Numbered from the stretch's first letter, positions 35,164-44,648 are shown. The stretch is 64,000 nt of DNA from an uncultured Lachnospiraceae bacterium (GCA_910579505.1 CAJTTZ010000003.1:248001-312000); one strand, 5' to 3'. Program-made: numbers and translations. Notes: a model not told the origin generated them from the sequence alone.

Positions 35164-36453
35164 ATGAGGGAAGAGGAACTGATTATATATAAGGAGTTTG
35201 CGGACGGGGATATCCTGCGGGACGTGGTATGGCTGATGGAGCATTACCGCTCCGGGGACGGAAGGGCGAGACCGCTTTTTTACAGGTGTATGCACAGGCT
35301 CTCCGAGCAGGCCGCGGATCACGGTTTTTATGGGAATCTCTGGCACTGTTACCTGGCAAATCTCTTGGTGAACAATGAAAACAGCTACAGCTGCGCATGC
35401 GAGATGCGGGGGGAAGTGGAGGGCAGCATCAATGAGCTGGTGCTGCACGATATCGCTATTTTCAAGGAGTTTTATGACTATGATTTCACGGAGATGATGG
35501 AAGTCTTAAAGGCGCCGGAATTTGCCGTGGTTCTTGCCTATGAGGGTCCTTCTGCGGACAGCAAGATCTACAACAGGCGGATTCGGGACAGGATCTGCAC
35601 GCTGGCGCAGCACTTGATGAAAAGTGGGAGTGCCGAGGCGATGAAAGCCACGCTCACGCAGTTTTACAGGGAGTACGGCGTGGGAGACCTGGGACTGCAC
35701 AAGGCTTTCCGGGTGGAACATACGGAGAACGGCGCGATGATTGTGCCGATACGCAATATCGCGCATGTGTATCTGGATGACTTGGTGGGCTATGAGATTC
35801 CCAAACAGAAGCTCCGGGAGAATACGGAGGCTTTTGTGGCGGGGAGGCGCGCCAACAACTGTCTGCTGTTCGGCGATGCGGGCACGGGAAAATCCTCCTG
35901 CGTGAAGGCGATTGCCAACGAATATTACGAGAAGGGACTGCGTATTATTGAACTGTACAAGCATCAGTTTCAGGATCTGAACGCGGTGATCGGCCAGCTC
36001 AAAAACCGCAATTACAAGTTTATTATTTACATGGATGATCTCAGCTTCGAGGATTTCGAAGTGGAATATAAATATTTAAAGGCGCTGATTGAGGGCGGAC
36101 TGGAGAAAAAGCCGGCCAACGTGCTGATTTACGCGACCTCCAACAGGCGGCACCTGATCCGGGAGAACTACAGCGACAAGGCTGACAGACGAGACGAGGA
36201 CATGCATGCGGGAGACACGGTACAGGAGAAATTATCACTGGTTTACCGCTTTGGCGTGACCATCTTTTTCGGATCGCCGGATAAAAAGCAGTTCCAGCAG
36301 ATCGTGAAGGCGCTTGCGGAGAGAAACGGACTAAAAGTGCCGGATGAGGAGCTGTTTCTTCTGGCGAACAAATGGGAGCTTTCCCATGGGGGACTTTCGG
36401 GCAGGACGGCACAGCAGTTTATTGACTTTTTGCTCGGCCAGACTACGGGGTAA
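35164..36453 (+). CDS. DUF815 family AAA+ ATPase
   Basis: The 429-residue protein has a helical N-terminal half and a C-terminal ATPase with Walker A GDAGTGKSS, Walker B FIIYMDDLSFE, sensor-1-like VLIYATSNRRHL and an arginine region in SLVYRFGVTIFF. The family is soluble, wide-spread and of unknown role. The start follows a GGAGGAAATACAACG stretch. Its neighbours ppx and ppk are in the same direction, which gives no clear functional clue. Confidence 0.88.
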   Translation: MREEELIIYKEFADGDILRDVVWLMEHYRSGDGRARPLFYRCMHRLSEQAADHGFYGNLWHCYLANLLVNNENSYSCACEMRGEVEGSINELVLHDIAIFKEFYDYDFTEMMEVLKAPEFAVVLAYEGPSADSKIYNRRIRDRICTLAQHLMKSGSAEAMKATLTQFYREYGVGDLGLHKAFRVEHTENGAMIVPIRNIAHVYLDDLVGYEIPKQKLRENTEAFVAGRRANNCLLFGDAGTGKSSCVKAIANEYYEKGLRIIELYKHQFQDLNAVIGQLKNRNYKFIIYMDDLSFEDFEVEYKYLKALIEGGLEKKPANVLIYATSNRRHLIRENYSDKADRRDEDMHAGDTVQEKLSLVYRFGVTIFFGSPDKKQFQQIVKALAERNGLKVPDEELFLLANKWELSHGGLSGRTAQQFIDFLLGQTTG

Positions 36454-36493
36454 AAGCGAGGAGAAGTACTAAGTCCCACATACGGGAATGCGG
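36454..36493 (+). repeat. Degenerate copy of the intergenic hairpin repeat
   Basis: GAGGAGAAGTACTAAGTCCC (36458-36477) matches the first module seen after pheA, followed by a half GGGAATGCGG remnant of the second stem. It lies directly after the DUF815 stop. Confidence 0.5.
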
Positions 36494-36517
36494 AAGAAGG
36501 AGTTGCAGGAGGGGAAA

Positions 36518-38047
36518 ATGAAAACATTTGCAGCGATAGACGTGGGTTCCTATGAACTCGGCATGAAAATATTTGAGATTTCATCCAAAAGCGGCCTGCG
36601 GGAGATTGACCATATCAGGCACAGGATTGATCTGGGGACGGACACCTTTGCCACAGGGAAGATCAGTTATGACCGCGTGGACGAGCTTTCCCGGGTGCTG
36701 CGGGATTACAACGATATCATGAAAAGCTACCGGGTGGACGATTACACCGCCTACGGCACGAGCGCCATCCGGGAGACGGAAAATACCATGATCGTTCTGG
36801 ACCAGATTGCCCAGCGCACCGGCATCCGCATTGAGGTGCTCAGCAATTCGGAGCAGCGTTTCCTAAACTATAAGGCGATTGCTTCCAGAGGGCGTTTCAA
36901 CAAGATCGTGGAGAAGGGAACCGCGATCGTGGACATTGGAGGCGGCAGTATCCAGATTTCCCTCTTTGACAAGGACACGCTCGTGACGACCCAGAATATG
37001 CGGCTGGGAGTGCTGCGGCTGCAGGACCAGCTCGGGCGGCTGAATATCAGTCCCAGACAGTACGAGGTGATACTCGACGAGATGATAAGCTCCCAGATTA
37101 TGCTTTTTAAGAAGCTGTATCTGAAAGACGGGCAGATTGAAAACATAATTGTGGTGGACGATTATCTGTCCGCCATTGTCGGGAAAAACGTGTTGGGGCT
37201 GGAGGAGAGCAGTGTAGAAGCGCCCGCCGTGGAGACATTTCTGGAGCGGATTCGTTCCAAGTCGAACCAGCAGGCGGCGAAGGCGCTGGATATGCCGGAG
37301 GAAAATATCCCGCTTCTCTATATTTCGGGTATATTGATCAACAGGATAGCCAAGATGATGGGCGCTAAGATGATCTGGGCGCCGGGCGTGACGCTCTGCG
37401 ACGGCATGGCATACGAGTACGCCCAAAAGCATAAGATCATCAGGGAAGAGCATGATTTCGAGCAGGACATCATCGCCTGCGCGCAGAACATAAGCAAGCG
37501 CTACATGGGCAGCAGGCGCAGAAGCGAGACGCTTGAGAAGATCGCGCTGACCATCTTTGACAGCATGAAGAAGATACACGGTCTTGGCAGGAGGGAGCGG
37601 CTGCTTTTGCGGATCGCCACACTTTTGCATGACTGCGGCAAGTATATCAGCCTTGTGAATCTGGGCGAATGTTCCTACAACATTATCATGTCCACGGAGA
37701 TCATCGGGTTATCCCATACGGAGCGGGAGATCGTGGCGAATGTGGTGAAGTATAACCACATAGATTTTGACTACTGGCAGGTGATGGGCGGAAACATTAC
37801 GATTGACAGGGAGGCGTATCTGACGATTGCAAAGCTGACCGCCATATTGAAGGTAGCCAACGGGCTTGACCGCAGCCATAAGCAGAAGTTTAAGGATGTA
37901 AAGGCGGTTTTAAAGGAGCGGGAACTTGTCATTACCGTGGATGAGTCGGTGGACATTACGCTGGAAAAAGGGCTGTTTACGAGGCGTTCCGAGTTCTTTG
38001 AGGAAGTTTACAGCGTCCGTCCGGTAATCAGACAGAGACATGTATAA
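36518..38047 (+). CDS. ppx: Exopolyphosphatase (Ppx/GppA family)
   Basis: The 509-residue protein has the actin-like ASKHA fold motifs AAIDVGSYELGMKI and GTAIVDIGGGSIQISLF, then a C-terminal HD-type domain (LLHDCGKYISLVNL). It likely removes terminal phosphate from polyphosphate or from pppGpp. AGGAGGGG (36508-36513) sets ATG 36518. The end overlaps the longest possible ppk frame by a few bases, and the pair ppx-ppk is adjacent, the usual arrangement for polyphosphate turnover. Confidence 0.9.
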   Translation: MKTFAAIDVGSYELGMKIFEISSKSGLREIDHIRHRIDLGTDTFATGKISYDRVDELSRVLRDYNDIMKSYRVDDYTAYGTSAIRETENTMIVLDQIAQRTGIRIEVLSNSEQRFLNYKAIASRGRFNKIVEKGTAIVDIGGGSIQISLFDKDTLVTTQNMRLGVLRLQDQLGRLNISPRQYEVILDEMISSQIMLFKKLYLKDGQIENIIVVDDYLSAIVGKNVLGLEESSVEAPAVETFLERIRSKSNQQAAKALDMPEENIPLLYISGILINRIAKMMGAKMIWAPGVTLCDGMAYEYAQKHKIIREEHDFEQDIIACAQNISKRYMGSRRRSETLEKIALTIFDSMKKIHGLGRRERLLLRIATLLHDCGKYISLVNLGECSYNIIMSTEIIGLSHTEREIVANVVKYNHIDFDYWQVMGGNITIDREAYLTIAKLTAILKVANGLDRSHKQKFKDVKAVLKERELVITVDESVDITLEKGLFTRRSEFFEEVYSVRPVIRQRHV

Positions 38048-38069
38048 ATATAAAGGAGGCCATGGGGAT

Positions 38070-40214
38070 ATGGCGCAGGGAAAGATTTTTTCGGATGAAT
38101 CGTATTATACAAACAGGGAGCTGAGCTGGCTGCTCTTTAATGAGCGGGTGCTGGCGGAGGCGAGAGATAAGCATCTGCCGCTGTTTGAGCGGTTGAAATT
38201 CCTAAGCATCACGGCGTCTAATCTGGACGAGTTTTTCATGGTGCGGGTGGCATCTCTCAAGGATATGGTAAACGCGGGATATAAGAAACGGGACATTGCG
38301 GGCATGACGGCCACGGAGCAGCTCGTGCGGGTGAATGAAAAGACGCATCAGCTTGTGAACCAGCAGTACAACACTTACAACCGTTCCCTTCTGCCGCAGC
38401 TTTCGGCGAACGGGCTGCGTATTATTACCCACCATGAGGACCTGACTAAGGAGGAGGCGGCATATGTGGACAGCTATTTCACGGACAATGTCTATCCTGT
38501 CCTCACGCCCATGGCGGTGGATTCCTCCCGTCCGTTTCCGCTGATCCGCAATAAGTCCCTGAATCTGGGGGCGCTGATGACGAAGAAAAACGGCGACGGG
38601 GAGTTGGAGTTTGCCACGGTGCAGGTTCCAAGCGTCCTCTCACGTCTTGTGGAGATTCCCTCGGAGGAGGGGAGACGCCTGATACTCCTTGAGGAAGTGA
38701 TCGAGCGCAATATACACAAACTATTCTTAAATTACGATATTGTATGTACCTATCCTTTCCGCATTATGAGGAATGCGGACCTGACGATTGAAGAGGAGGA
38801 GGCGGAGGACCTCCTGCAGGAGATCGAGAAGCAGCTCAAAAAGAGACAGTGGGGACAGGTGATCCGTCTGGAGGTGGAGGAAGGCATTGACAGCCGTCTC
38901 CTCAAGCTGATCCGGGAGGAGCTGGCGATTCCGAAGGAGGATATTTACGCCATCGGCGGGCCGTTAGACCTCACCTTTCTGATGAAACTGTATGGGGTGG
39001 AAGGGTTTGACCATTTGAAGGAGAACAGTTATCTGCCTCCCCAGATGGTGCCGGAGCTTCCTGAGGATGCGGATGTGTTTGCGAAGATCAGGGAGGGCGA
39101 TATCCTGATGCACCACCCGTACCAGAGTTTTGAGCCGGTTGTGCGCTTTATCAGGCAGGCGGCAAGGGACCCTGAAGTTTTGGCGATCAAGCAGACCCTT
39201 TACCGCGTCAGCGGCAATTCCCCCATCATTGCGGCTTTGGAACAGGCGGCGGAAAACGGCAAGCAGGTTTCCGTGCTCGTGGAGTTAAAAGCGAGATTTG
39301 ACGAGGAAAATAACATTGTGTGGGCGAAGAAACTGGAGAAGGCGGGCTGTCACGTCATTTACGGGCTGGTCGGGCTTAAAACCCACAGTAAAATAACACT
39401 TGTTGTCAGAAGAGAGGAGAACGGCATCCGCCGGTATGTCCATCTTGGAACGGGCAATTACAACGATTCCACGGCGAAGCTGTACACGGATATCGGTTAT
39501 TTCACCTGTTCGGAAATGATAGGGGAAGACGCGACGGCGGTGTTTAACATGCTTTCCGGGTATTCGGAGCCAAGGAGCTGGAACCGGCTTTCCCTGGCGC
39601 CCCACTGGCTTAAGGACAGGTTTATTCACCTGATTGCCAGGGAGAAAACCCATGCCGAGTCTGGGCGGCCGGCAAGAATCATTGCCAAGATGAACGCGCT
39701 CTGCGATAAGGATGTGATCGAGGCACTTTACGAGGCGAGCGCGGCGGGGGTAAAGATCGACCTGATTATCCGCGGTATCTGCTGTCTGCGGGTGGGGATT
39801 GAGGGCGTCAGCGAGAATATTACGGTGCGTTCCATTGTAGGAAACTTTCTGGAGCATGCAAGGATTTTCTACTTTGAAAACGACGGCAAGCCGGAATATT
39901 ACTGTGCAAGCGCTGACTGGATGCCGAGAAACCTAGAGCGCCGGGTGGAGATCCTTTTCCCGATTGAGAAGCCGGCTTTGCAGGAGAAGCTGAAAAACAT
40001 TCTGGAATGCCAGCTCAAAGATTCGGTGAAGGCTTCTGTTCTGCAGCCTGACGGTACGTACGTGAAGGTGGATAAGCGCGGGAAGGAAGTGTTCAACGCC
40101 CAGCTTGCGTTTGGCAAAGAGGCGAAGGCGGCTGCGAAGGAGAAGGCCGGAACCGTGCACAAGAGGGTGTTTATCCCTAAGATGCACCACGACCAAAGTG
40201 AGAAGAACTTCTAA
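38070..40214 (+). CDS. ppk1: Polyphosphate kinase 1
   Basis: The 714-residue enzyme makes polyphosphate from ATP. It has the N-terminal YYTNRELSWLLFNERVLAEA, LKFLSITASNLDEFFMVRVA, the head HPYQSF, and two phospholipase D-like catalytic parts with histidines in RRYVHLGTGNYN and LEHARIFYF. AAAGGAGG (38052-38059) and 10 nt spacing favour ATG 38070; 38040 is an alternative. Its final codons (SEKNF, stop) are encoded by the start of a repeat element, so the C-terminus is apparently supplied by the repeat. Confidence 0.95.
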   Translation: MAQGKIFSDESYYTNRELSWLLFNERVLAEARDKHLPLFERLKFLSITASNLDEFFMVRVASLKDMVNAGYKKRDIAGMTATEQLVRVNEKTHQLVNQQYNTYNRSLLPQLSANGLRIITHHEDLTKEEAAYVDSYFTDNVYPVLTPMAVDSSRPFPLIRNKSLNLGALMTKKNGDGELEFATVQVPSVLSRLVEIPSEEGRRLILLEEVIERNIHKLFLNYDIVCTYPFRIMRNADLTIEEEEAEDLLQEIEKQLKKRQWGQVIRLEVEEGIDSRLLKLIREELAIPKEDIYAIGGPLDLTFLMKLYGVEGFDHLKENSYLPPQMVPELPEDADVFAKIREGDILMHHPYQSFEPVVRFIRQAARDPEVLAIKQTLYRVSGNSPIIAALEQAAENGKQVSVLVELKARFDEENNIVWAKKLEKAGCHVIYGLVGLKTHSKITLVVRREENGIRRYVHLGTGNYNDSTAKLYTDIGYFTCSEMIGEDATAVFNMLSGYSEPRSWNRLSLAPHWLKDRFIHLIAREKTHAESGRPARIIAKMNALCDKDVIEALYEASAAGVKIDLIIRGICCLRVGIEGVSENITVRSIVGNFLEHARIFYFENDGKPEYYCASADWMPRNLERRVEILFPIEKPALQEKLKNILECQLKDSVKASVLQPDGTYVKVDKRGKEVFNAQLAFGKEAKAAAKEKAGTVHKRVFIPKMHHDQSEKNF

Positions 40215-40249
40215 AGACGTCCCGCCATAGGACGGGACGCCAAGTTTTT
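40198..40249 (+). repeat. Intergenic hairpin repeat at the ppk end
   Basis: The element starts GTGAGAAGAACTTCTAAAG at 40198 and contains the stop codon of ppk. A stem CGTCCCG/CGGGACG (40218-40224, 40233-40239) with 8-nt loop is followed by CCAAGTTTTT, so it also resembles a terminator. The same element after the third large lipoprotein has CGTTTCG/CGAAACG, a compensated change. Confidence 0.7.
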
Positions 40250-40266
40250 GAAAGGAATGAAAACAT

Positions 40267-40854
40267 ATGAAAATTTATCTTGCCTCGGCGTCGCCGAGGC
40301 GGAAAGAGCTTTTAAAGCAAGTGGGGATTTCCTTCAAGGTCGTGCCGAGCATGGTGGAGGAGATGGTCACGAAAGAAATGCCGAATGAAGTGGTGGAAGA
40401 ATTGTCCTACCAGAAGGCGGTGGATGTCTGCGGCAGGCTTGCCGGAGAGGGAAAAGAGGATTTTGTCGTGATCGGCGCGGACACGGTGGTGAGCGCATGG
40501 GGAAAAATCCTCGGCAAACCTGTAGACAAGACGGATGCGGCGCGCATGTTAAAGGAATTGCAGGGCGGAAGCCATCAGGTTTATACAGGTGTGACACTTG
40601 CATGGAAATATAAGGATATGCCGCCCATGTACGCCACTTTTTCCGAGTGTACGGACGTGACCATGTATGCCATGACTGACGAGGAGATCCAAAGGTACGT
40701 GGACAGCGGGGAACCCATGGACAAGGCGGGCGCGTATGCGATTCAGGGGCTGTGCGCCGCGCATATTCAGGGTATCTGCGGGGATTATAACAATGTGGTC
40801 GGACTGCCGGTAGGGCGGCTCTGTCAGGAACTCAAGAGACGGGGGCTGGTCTGA
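40267..40854 (+). CDS. maf: Maf family nucleotide pyrophosphatase
   Basis: The 195-residue protein begins with the Maf signature LASASPRRKELLKQVG and has IGADTVVSAWGKILGKP and a DKAGAYAIQG motif. Maf proteins hydrolyse non-canonical nucleoside triphosphates such as dTTP/UTP analogues and were linked to septum control. AAAGGAATG precedes ATG 40267. It follows ppk. Confidence 0.94.
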   Translation: MKIYLASASPRRKELLKQVGISFKVVPSMVEEMVTKEMPNEVVEELSYQKAVDVCGRLAGEGKEDFVVIGADTVVSAWGKILGKPVDKTDAARMLKELQGGSHQVYTGVTLAWKYKDMPPMYATFSECTDVTMYAMTDEEIQRYVDSGEPMDKAGAYAIQGLCAAHIQGICGDYNNVVGLPVGRLCQELKRRGLV

Positions 40855-40920
40855 GGCGCATGCCTGTGCCGGATTACAGGTAATATTATGTAAACTATAA
40901 GATATAGGGAGGGATCGTTT

Positions 40921-41178
40921 GTGTTTGACGAGAAAGTAGTACAGTGTTTTTTGGAGAATCAGCTGCAGCTTTATCCTGAGAAGGTAGCCGAGACTTACGA
41001 GGAGGCGGAGAACTTCTTGGAAGAGTGTATGGCGGTTGTGGTGGATTCCGTCAGGGAAGTGTGGGAGTTTTTTGAGGAGGAAGGCGTAGATATGGAAGGC
41101 GCCGACGAGGAAGGGATTCTGGAAGCGGACGAAGTGTTTGAAATTGGAGACGGAAGATATTTAATTGTAGAGGGTTAA
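40921..41178 (+). CDS. Small acidic conserved protein
   Basis: The 85-residue product is strongly acidic (VAETYEEAENFLEECMAVVV, EEEGVDMEGADEEGILEADE) and ends in EIGDGRYLIVEG. I recall similar small proteins in Lachnospiraceae, often misnamed glyoxalase, but the function is unknown. GTG 40921 follows AGGGAGGG with 7 nt spacing. The TAA shares a TTAA overlap with the convergent HAD gene. Confidence 0.75.
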   Translation: MFDEKVVQCFLENQLQLYPEKVAETYEEAENFLEECMAVVVDSVREVWEFFEEEGVDMEGADEEGILEADEVFEIGDGRYLIVEG

Positions 41179-41993
41179 TTTAGCAGCTTACGCATCATAT
41201 CGGCGAGCCCATTCTGGTCGTTGTCAAGGTCTGTGACAACATCGGCGTGGGCTTTCACTTTGTCCGTGGCATTTTTCATGGCGATGCCGCAGCCTGCGGC
41301 TTCGAGCATGGAGATGTCGTTGTCCGCATCCCCGGCGGCGAAGGAGTCTGACACGGGAATCCCAAGATAATCGCAGAGGAAGAGCAGGGAACTGCCCTTG
41401 CCGGCGTTCCAGTCATAGAGCTCCAGATAGATATTGCTGGAATAGATGGTGCGTATCCGGCCATTGGCCCAGTCTGCAATTTTTTTTCGGAAAGTCTCCA
41501 GCTTATCATAGTTATGTAAACTAATCGCAAGCATTTTGCACGGTTCATCCGTGAGGGCGTCGCGCAGGTTTTGGGAAACCACCATAGGCAGATGGATTTT
41601 TCTGCGATAGTAACGGATTTCTTCGTCATCCGCAGGGGAGACGATGGCGTCGTCCACATCACTGTCGCGGTAAGTCTGGATATGGAGGGACAGTTCCTCC
41701 GCCTGTTCCTGTATATGGGAGACATAAGAGAGGGGAAGCCCGATTTTACGGATGGTGCGTTTGCTGTCGCAGTCGTAGACCCGGGCGCCGTTGGACGCGC
41801 TTAAAAAAATGCCGGGCTGATGTAACCCCGCCAGTTCCTTCACTTCCATAACGCTCATAAGGGGACGGCCGGAGGAAAGAACCAGACGGTTTCCGTCCGC
41901 CAGAAATTCATCCAGAAAGGCTTTGGTTTCCGGGGAAACCTGACTCTGGCTGTTTAGGAGCGTGTCGTCTAAATCCGTGAACAGTATTTTCAT
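41175..41993 (-). CDS. Cof-type HAD-IIB hydrolase
   Basis: The 272-residue phosphatase has HAD motif I LFTDLDDTLLNS, motif II LVLSSGRP, and motif III/IV AAGDADNDISMLEAAGCGIAMKNA, with a type IIB cap. It likely dephosphorylates sugar phosphates or flavin/pyridoxal phosphates in the cytoplasm. It is the last gene of the leftward group. Confidence 0.9.
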   Translation of the reverse strand: MKILFTDLDDTLLNSQSQVSPETKAFLDEFLADGNRLVLSSGRPLMSVMEVKELAGLHQPGIFLSASNGARVYDCDSKRTIRKIGLPLSYVSHIQEQAEELSLHIQTYRDSDVDDAIVSPADDEEIRYYRRKIHLPMVVSQNLRDALTDEPCKMLAISLHNYDKLETFRKKIADWANGRIRTIYSSNIYLELYDWNAGKGSSLLFLCDYLGIPVSDSFAAGDADNDISMLEAAGCGIAMKNATDKVKAHADVVTDLDNDQNGLADMMRKLLN

Positions 41994-42054
41994 AGAGAAC
42001 CTCGATTCGTTACATGTGCGATTTATTACGCCTAAAATAGCGGGATGCCAATTA

Positions 42055-42924
42055 TTATATTCCGTGGGGCAGCGCCGCCTTTATCCGAAAAAGGACATCT
42101 TCCGGGATATACAGTTTGCCGTAACCTCGGCCAAGGTCCAGACCGGGCTTGTTAGCGCCGTGGAAATCGGAGCCGCCGCTTACGAGAAGGTCGTATTTGT
42201 CCGCCAGTCTCCGCATGTCCCGCATATCCTGATTGCTGTAGGTGCTGTAGAAAACTTCGATTCCCATAAGGCCGTCCGCTTTCAGGAAGGAGACCAGCGT
42301 TTCAAGCCTGTCGTTTCCCATATGGTAGAGGGGCGGGTGCGCCAGAATGGGGATACCGTCCGCTTTTAAGATCAGTTCCACCGCCTGGGAGGGCGTTACC
42401 TTTTCCCGCGGCACAAAGTATTTCGTATGGTCGCCAAGGTATTTGGCAAACGCGTCCTGCCTGCTTTTCACATATCCGTTCTCCAACAGGTAGGAAGCGT
42501 AGTGCGCTCTGGTGATGACAGCTTCGGGATACATGTCCTGCAGCTTTTCGTAGGTGATATCAATGCCTGCACCCTGTAGGTTTTCACACATTTTGATGTT
42601 TCGGTTGACGCGGGAGTCCACAAAGCCGCAAAGGGCGTTTTTAAACACATCCTTCGTATAGGAGATATAGAGTCCCACAATGTGTACATCCTGATTTTCG
42701 TATTTTGTGGAAAACTCGATTCCCGGAACTACCTCCACGGAGGGAAGGCCGCGCCCTCTCAGGGCGGCCGCATGGGCCACCGCCTCGTCAAGCCCTTCTA
42801 TGCTGTCGTGGTCCGTTATGGCCACGGCAGCCAGATTTTTTTCCACGGCATAATCCACCAGTTCCGCTGGCGTGTAACTGCCGTCCGATTTTGATGTGTG
42901 GGTGTGCAGGTCGATGGCTCTCAT
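42055..42924 (-). CDS. PHP domain phosphoesterase (TrpH/RNase AM-like)
   Basis: The 289-residue protein has the PHP motifs IDLHTHTSKSDGSYTP, AVAITDHDSIEGL, GIEFSTKYENQDVHIVGLY, ILAHPPLYHM and SGGSDFHGANK, the metal ligands of the TrpH group. Such enzymes remove 5'-terminal nucleotides from short RNAs or hydrolyse pAp-like substrates. It lies 60 nt before the HAD gene and follows the ABC-F gene. Confidence 0.85.
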   Translation of the reverse strand: MRAIDLHTHTSKSDGSYTPAELVDYAVEKNLAAVAITDHDSIEGLDEAVAHAAALRGRGLPSVEVVPGIEFSTKYENQDVHIVGLYISYTKDVFKNALCGFVDSRVNRNIKMCENLQGAGIDITYEKLQDMYPEAVITRAHYASYLLENGYVKSRQDAFAKYLGDHTKYFVPREKVTPSQAVELILKADGIPILAHPPLYHMGNDRLETLVSFLKADGLMGIEVFYSTYSNQDMRDMRRLADKYDLLVSGGSDFHGANKPGLDLGRGYGKLYIPEDVLFRIKAALPHGI

Positions 42925-42954
42925 ATTTTCCCTCTATTATTTATATATTCATGC

Positions 42955-43006
42955 GGAGAATGCCGTATTTTGGGCATTCTCCTAAGTGAGACTTAGTACT
43001 TTTCAC
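42955..43006 (-). repeat. Intergenic hairpin repeat after the ABC-F gene
   Basis: Read on the minus strand, the element begins GTGAAAAGTACTAAGTCTCAC straight after the ABC-F stop, then carries the stem GGAGAATGCC/GGCATTCTCC (42955-42964, 42973-42982). The orientation follows the upstream gene, as in the plus-strand copies. Confidence 0.75.
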
Positions 43007-43007
43007 T

Positions 43008-44648
43008 TTAATCGTCTTCTTCCTGACTGGCGGTACTGGTGTAAACGGTGCGCTTTCTCGCCATCTCATCGCTCTCCAGATACTCGTCGTAGGTGGTGAT
43101 CTTGTCGATCAAAGTGCCGTCCGGCAGGATTTCCATAATGCGGTTTGCCGTGGTCTGTACCACCTGATGGTCGTGGCAGGAGAAAATCTCCACGCCCTTG
43201 AATTTCTTCATGCCTTCGTTTAGGGCTGTGATCGCCTCCATGTCAAGGTGGTTCGTCGGCTCGTCAAAGAGGAGGCAGTTAGCGCCGCTTATCATCATTT
43301 TGGAGAGAAGGCAGCGCACCTTCTCACCGCCGGAAAGCACCTTTACCTTTTTCACGCCGTCTTCGCCGGCAAACAGCATACGGCCCAGAAAGCCCCGCAC
43401 ATAGGTCACGTCTTTCACGGGAGAGTAGCCCATAAGCCAGTCGGTGATGGTGTAGTCGTTGGCGAACTCCGCCGTGTTATCCTTCGGGAAATAGGCCTGG
43501 GAGGTGGTGACGCCCCACTTGTAGTTGCCTTCGTCCGGCTCCATCTCCCCCATAAGGATCTGGAGAAGCGTAGTTTTGGCCAGTTCGTTGCCGCCCACAA
43601 GGGCAATCTTGTCGTCGTGTCCCACGATGAAGGAAATATTGTCCAGTACCTTTTCGCCGTTAACGGTTTTGCTCAAACCTTCCACAGTGAGCACTTCGTT
43701 GCCGATCTCGCGCTCGGGGCGGAAGTCGATGTAAGGGTATTTGCGGCTGGAAGGACGGATGTCGTCCAGCTCGATTTTTTCAAGGGCGCGCTTTCTGGAA
43801 GTCGCCTGTTTGGATTTACTTGCGTTGGCGGAGAAGCGGGAGATAAATTCCTGCAGCTCCTTGATCTGTTCCTCTTTCTTTTTGTTTGCCTCCTTGCGCT
43901 GCTTGATGATCAACTGGCTGGACTCGTACCAGAAATCATAGTTGCCGGCGTAGAGCTGGATTTTGCCGTAGTCGATATCAGCCGTGTGGGTGCAGACTTT
44001 ATTGAGGAAGTAGCGGTCGTGGGAGACCACGATCACCGTATTCTCAAAATTTATCAGAAATTCTTCCAGCCATGCGATGGCGTCTAAGTCCAGATGGTTG
44101 GTGGGCTCGTCCAGAAGCAGGATATCGGGGTTGCCGAAAAGCGCCTTGGCAAGGAGCACCTTGACTTTTTCATTGCCGTTTAAGTCTGCCATCTGACTGT
44201 AGTGCAGCTCCGTTCCGACACCGAGACCGTTAAGAAGCATGGCGGCGCTGCTCTCCGCGTCCCAGCCGTCCATCTCCGCAAACTCCGCTTCCAGTTCGCT
44301 TGCGCGGATGCCGTCCTCGTCGGAGAAATCTTCCTTGGCATAGATGGCATCCTTTTCTTTCATAATCTGGTAGAGCCGCTCGTTGCCCATGATGACCGTG
44401 TCCATTACCGGGTAAGCGTCGTACTTAAAGTGATCCTGCTCAAGAACGGAGAGACGCTGGCCGGGTGTGATCGACACGTCGCCGCTTGTGGTGTCCAGAA
44501 CGCCCGAAAGGATTTTTAAGAAGGTGGACTTTCCGGCGCCGTTTGCACCGATCAGCCCGTAGCAGTTGCCTTCGGTGAATTTGATGTTTACGTCCTCAAA
44601 GAGGGCTTTTTTTCCTACGCGTAAGGTTACGTTGTTTGCCTGTATCAT
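43008..44648 (-). CDS. ABC-F family ATPase (YkpA/YbiT-like)
   Basis: The 546-residue protein has two ATPase domains: Walker A GANGAGKST and signature MADLNGNEKVK in the first, GGNELAKTT (degenerate Walker A, lysine kept) and LSGGEKVRC in the second. The interdomain linker holds basic helices (QLIIKQRKEANKKKEEQIKELQ). No membrane segments. ABC-F proteins act on ribosomes; some give antibiotic protection, but YkpA-like members are house-keeping translation factors. The second P-loop deviates from GANGAGKST. Confidence 0.92.
   Translation of the reverse strand: MIQANNVTLRVGKKALFEDVNIKFTEGNCYGLIGANGAGKSTFLKILSGVLDTTSGDVSITPGQRLSVLEQDHFKYDAYPVMDTVIMGNERLYQIMKEKDAIYAKEDFSDEDGIRASELEAEFAEMDGWDAESSAAMLLNGLGVGTELHYSQMADLNGNEKVKVLLAKALFGNPDILLLDEPTNHLDLDAIAWLEEFLINFENTVIVVSHDRYFLNKVCTHTADIDYGKIQLYAGNYDFWYESSQLIIKQRKEANKKKEEQIKELQEFISRFSANASKSKQATSRKRALEKIELDDIRPSSRKYPYIDFRPEREIGNEVLTVEGLSKTVNGEKVLDNISFIVGHDDKIALVGGNELAKTTLLQILMGEMEPDEGNYKWGVTTSQAYFPKDNTAEFANDYTITDWLMGYSPVKDVTYVRGFLGRMLFAGEDGVKKVKVLSGGEKVRCLLSKMMISGANCLLFDEPTNHLDMEAITALNEGMKKFKGVEIFSCHDHQVVQTTANRIMEILPDGTLIDKITTYDEYLESDEMARKRTVYTSTASQEEDD

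Noticed and set aside
40205..40249. Simple terminator for ppk
   Set aside because: It does have a T-run, but the hairpin belongs to a wider repeat family that follows other genes without T-runs, so termination is not its only possible role.
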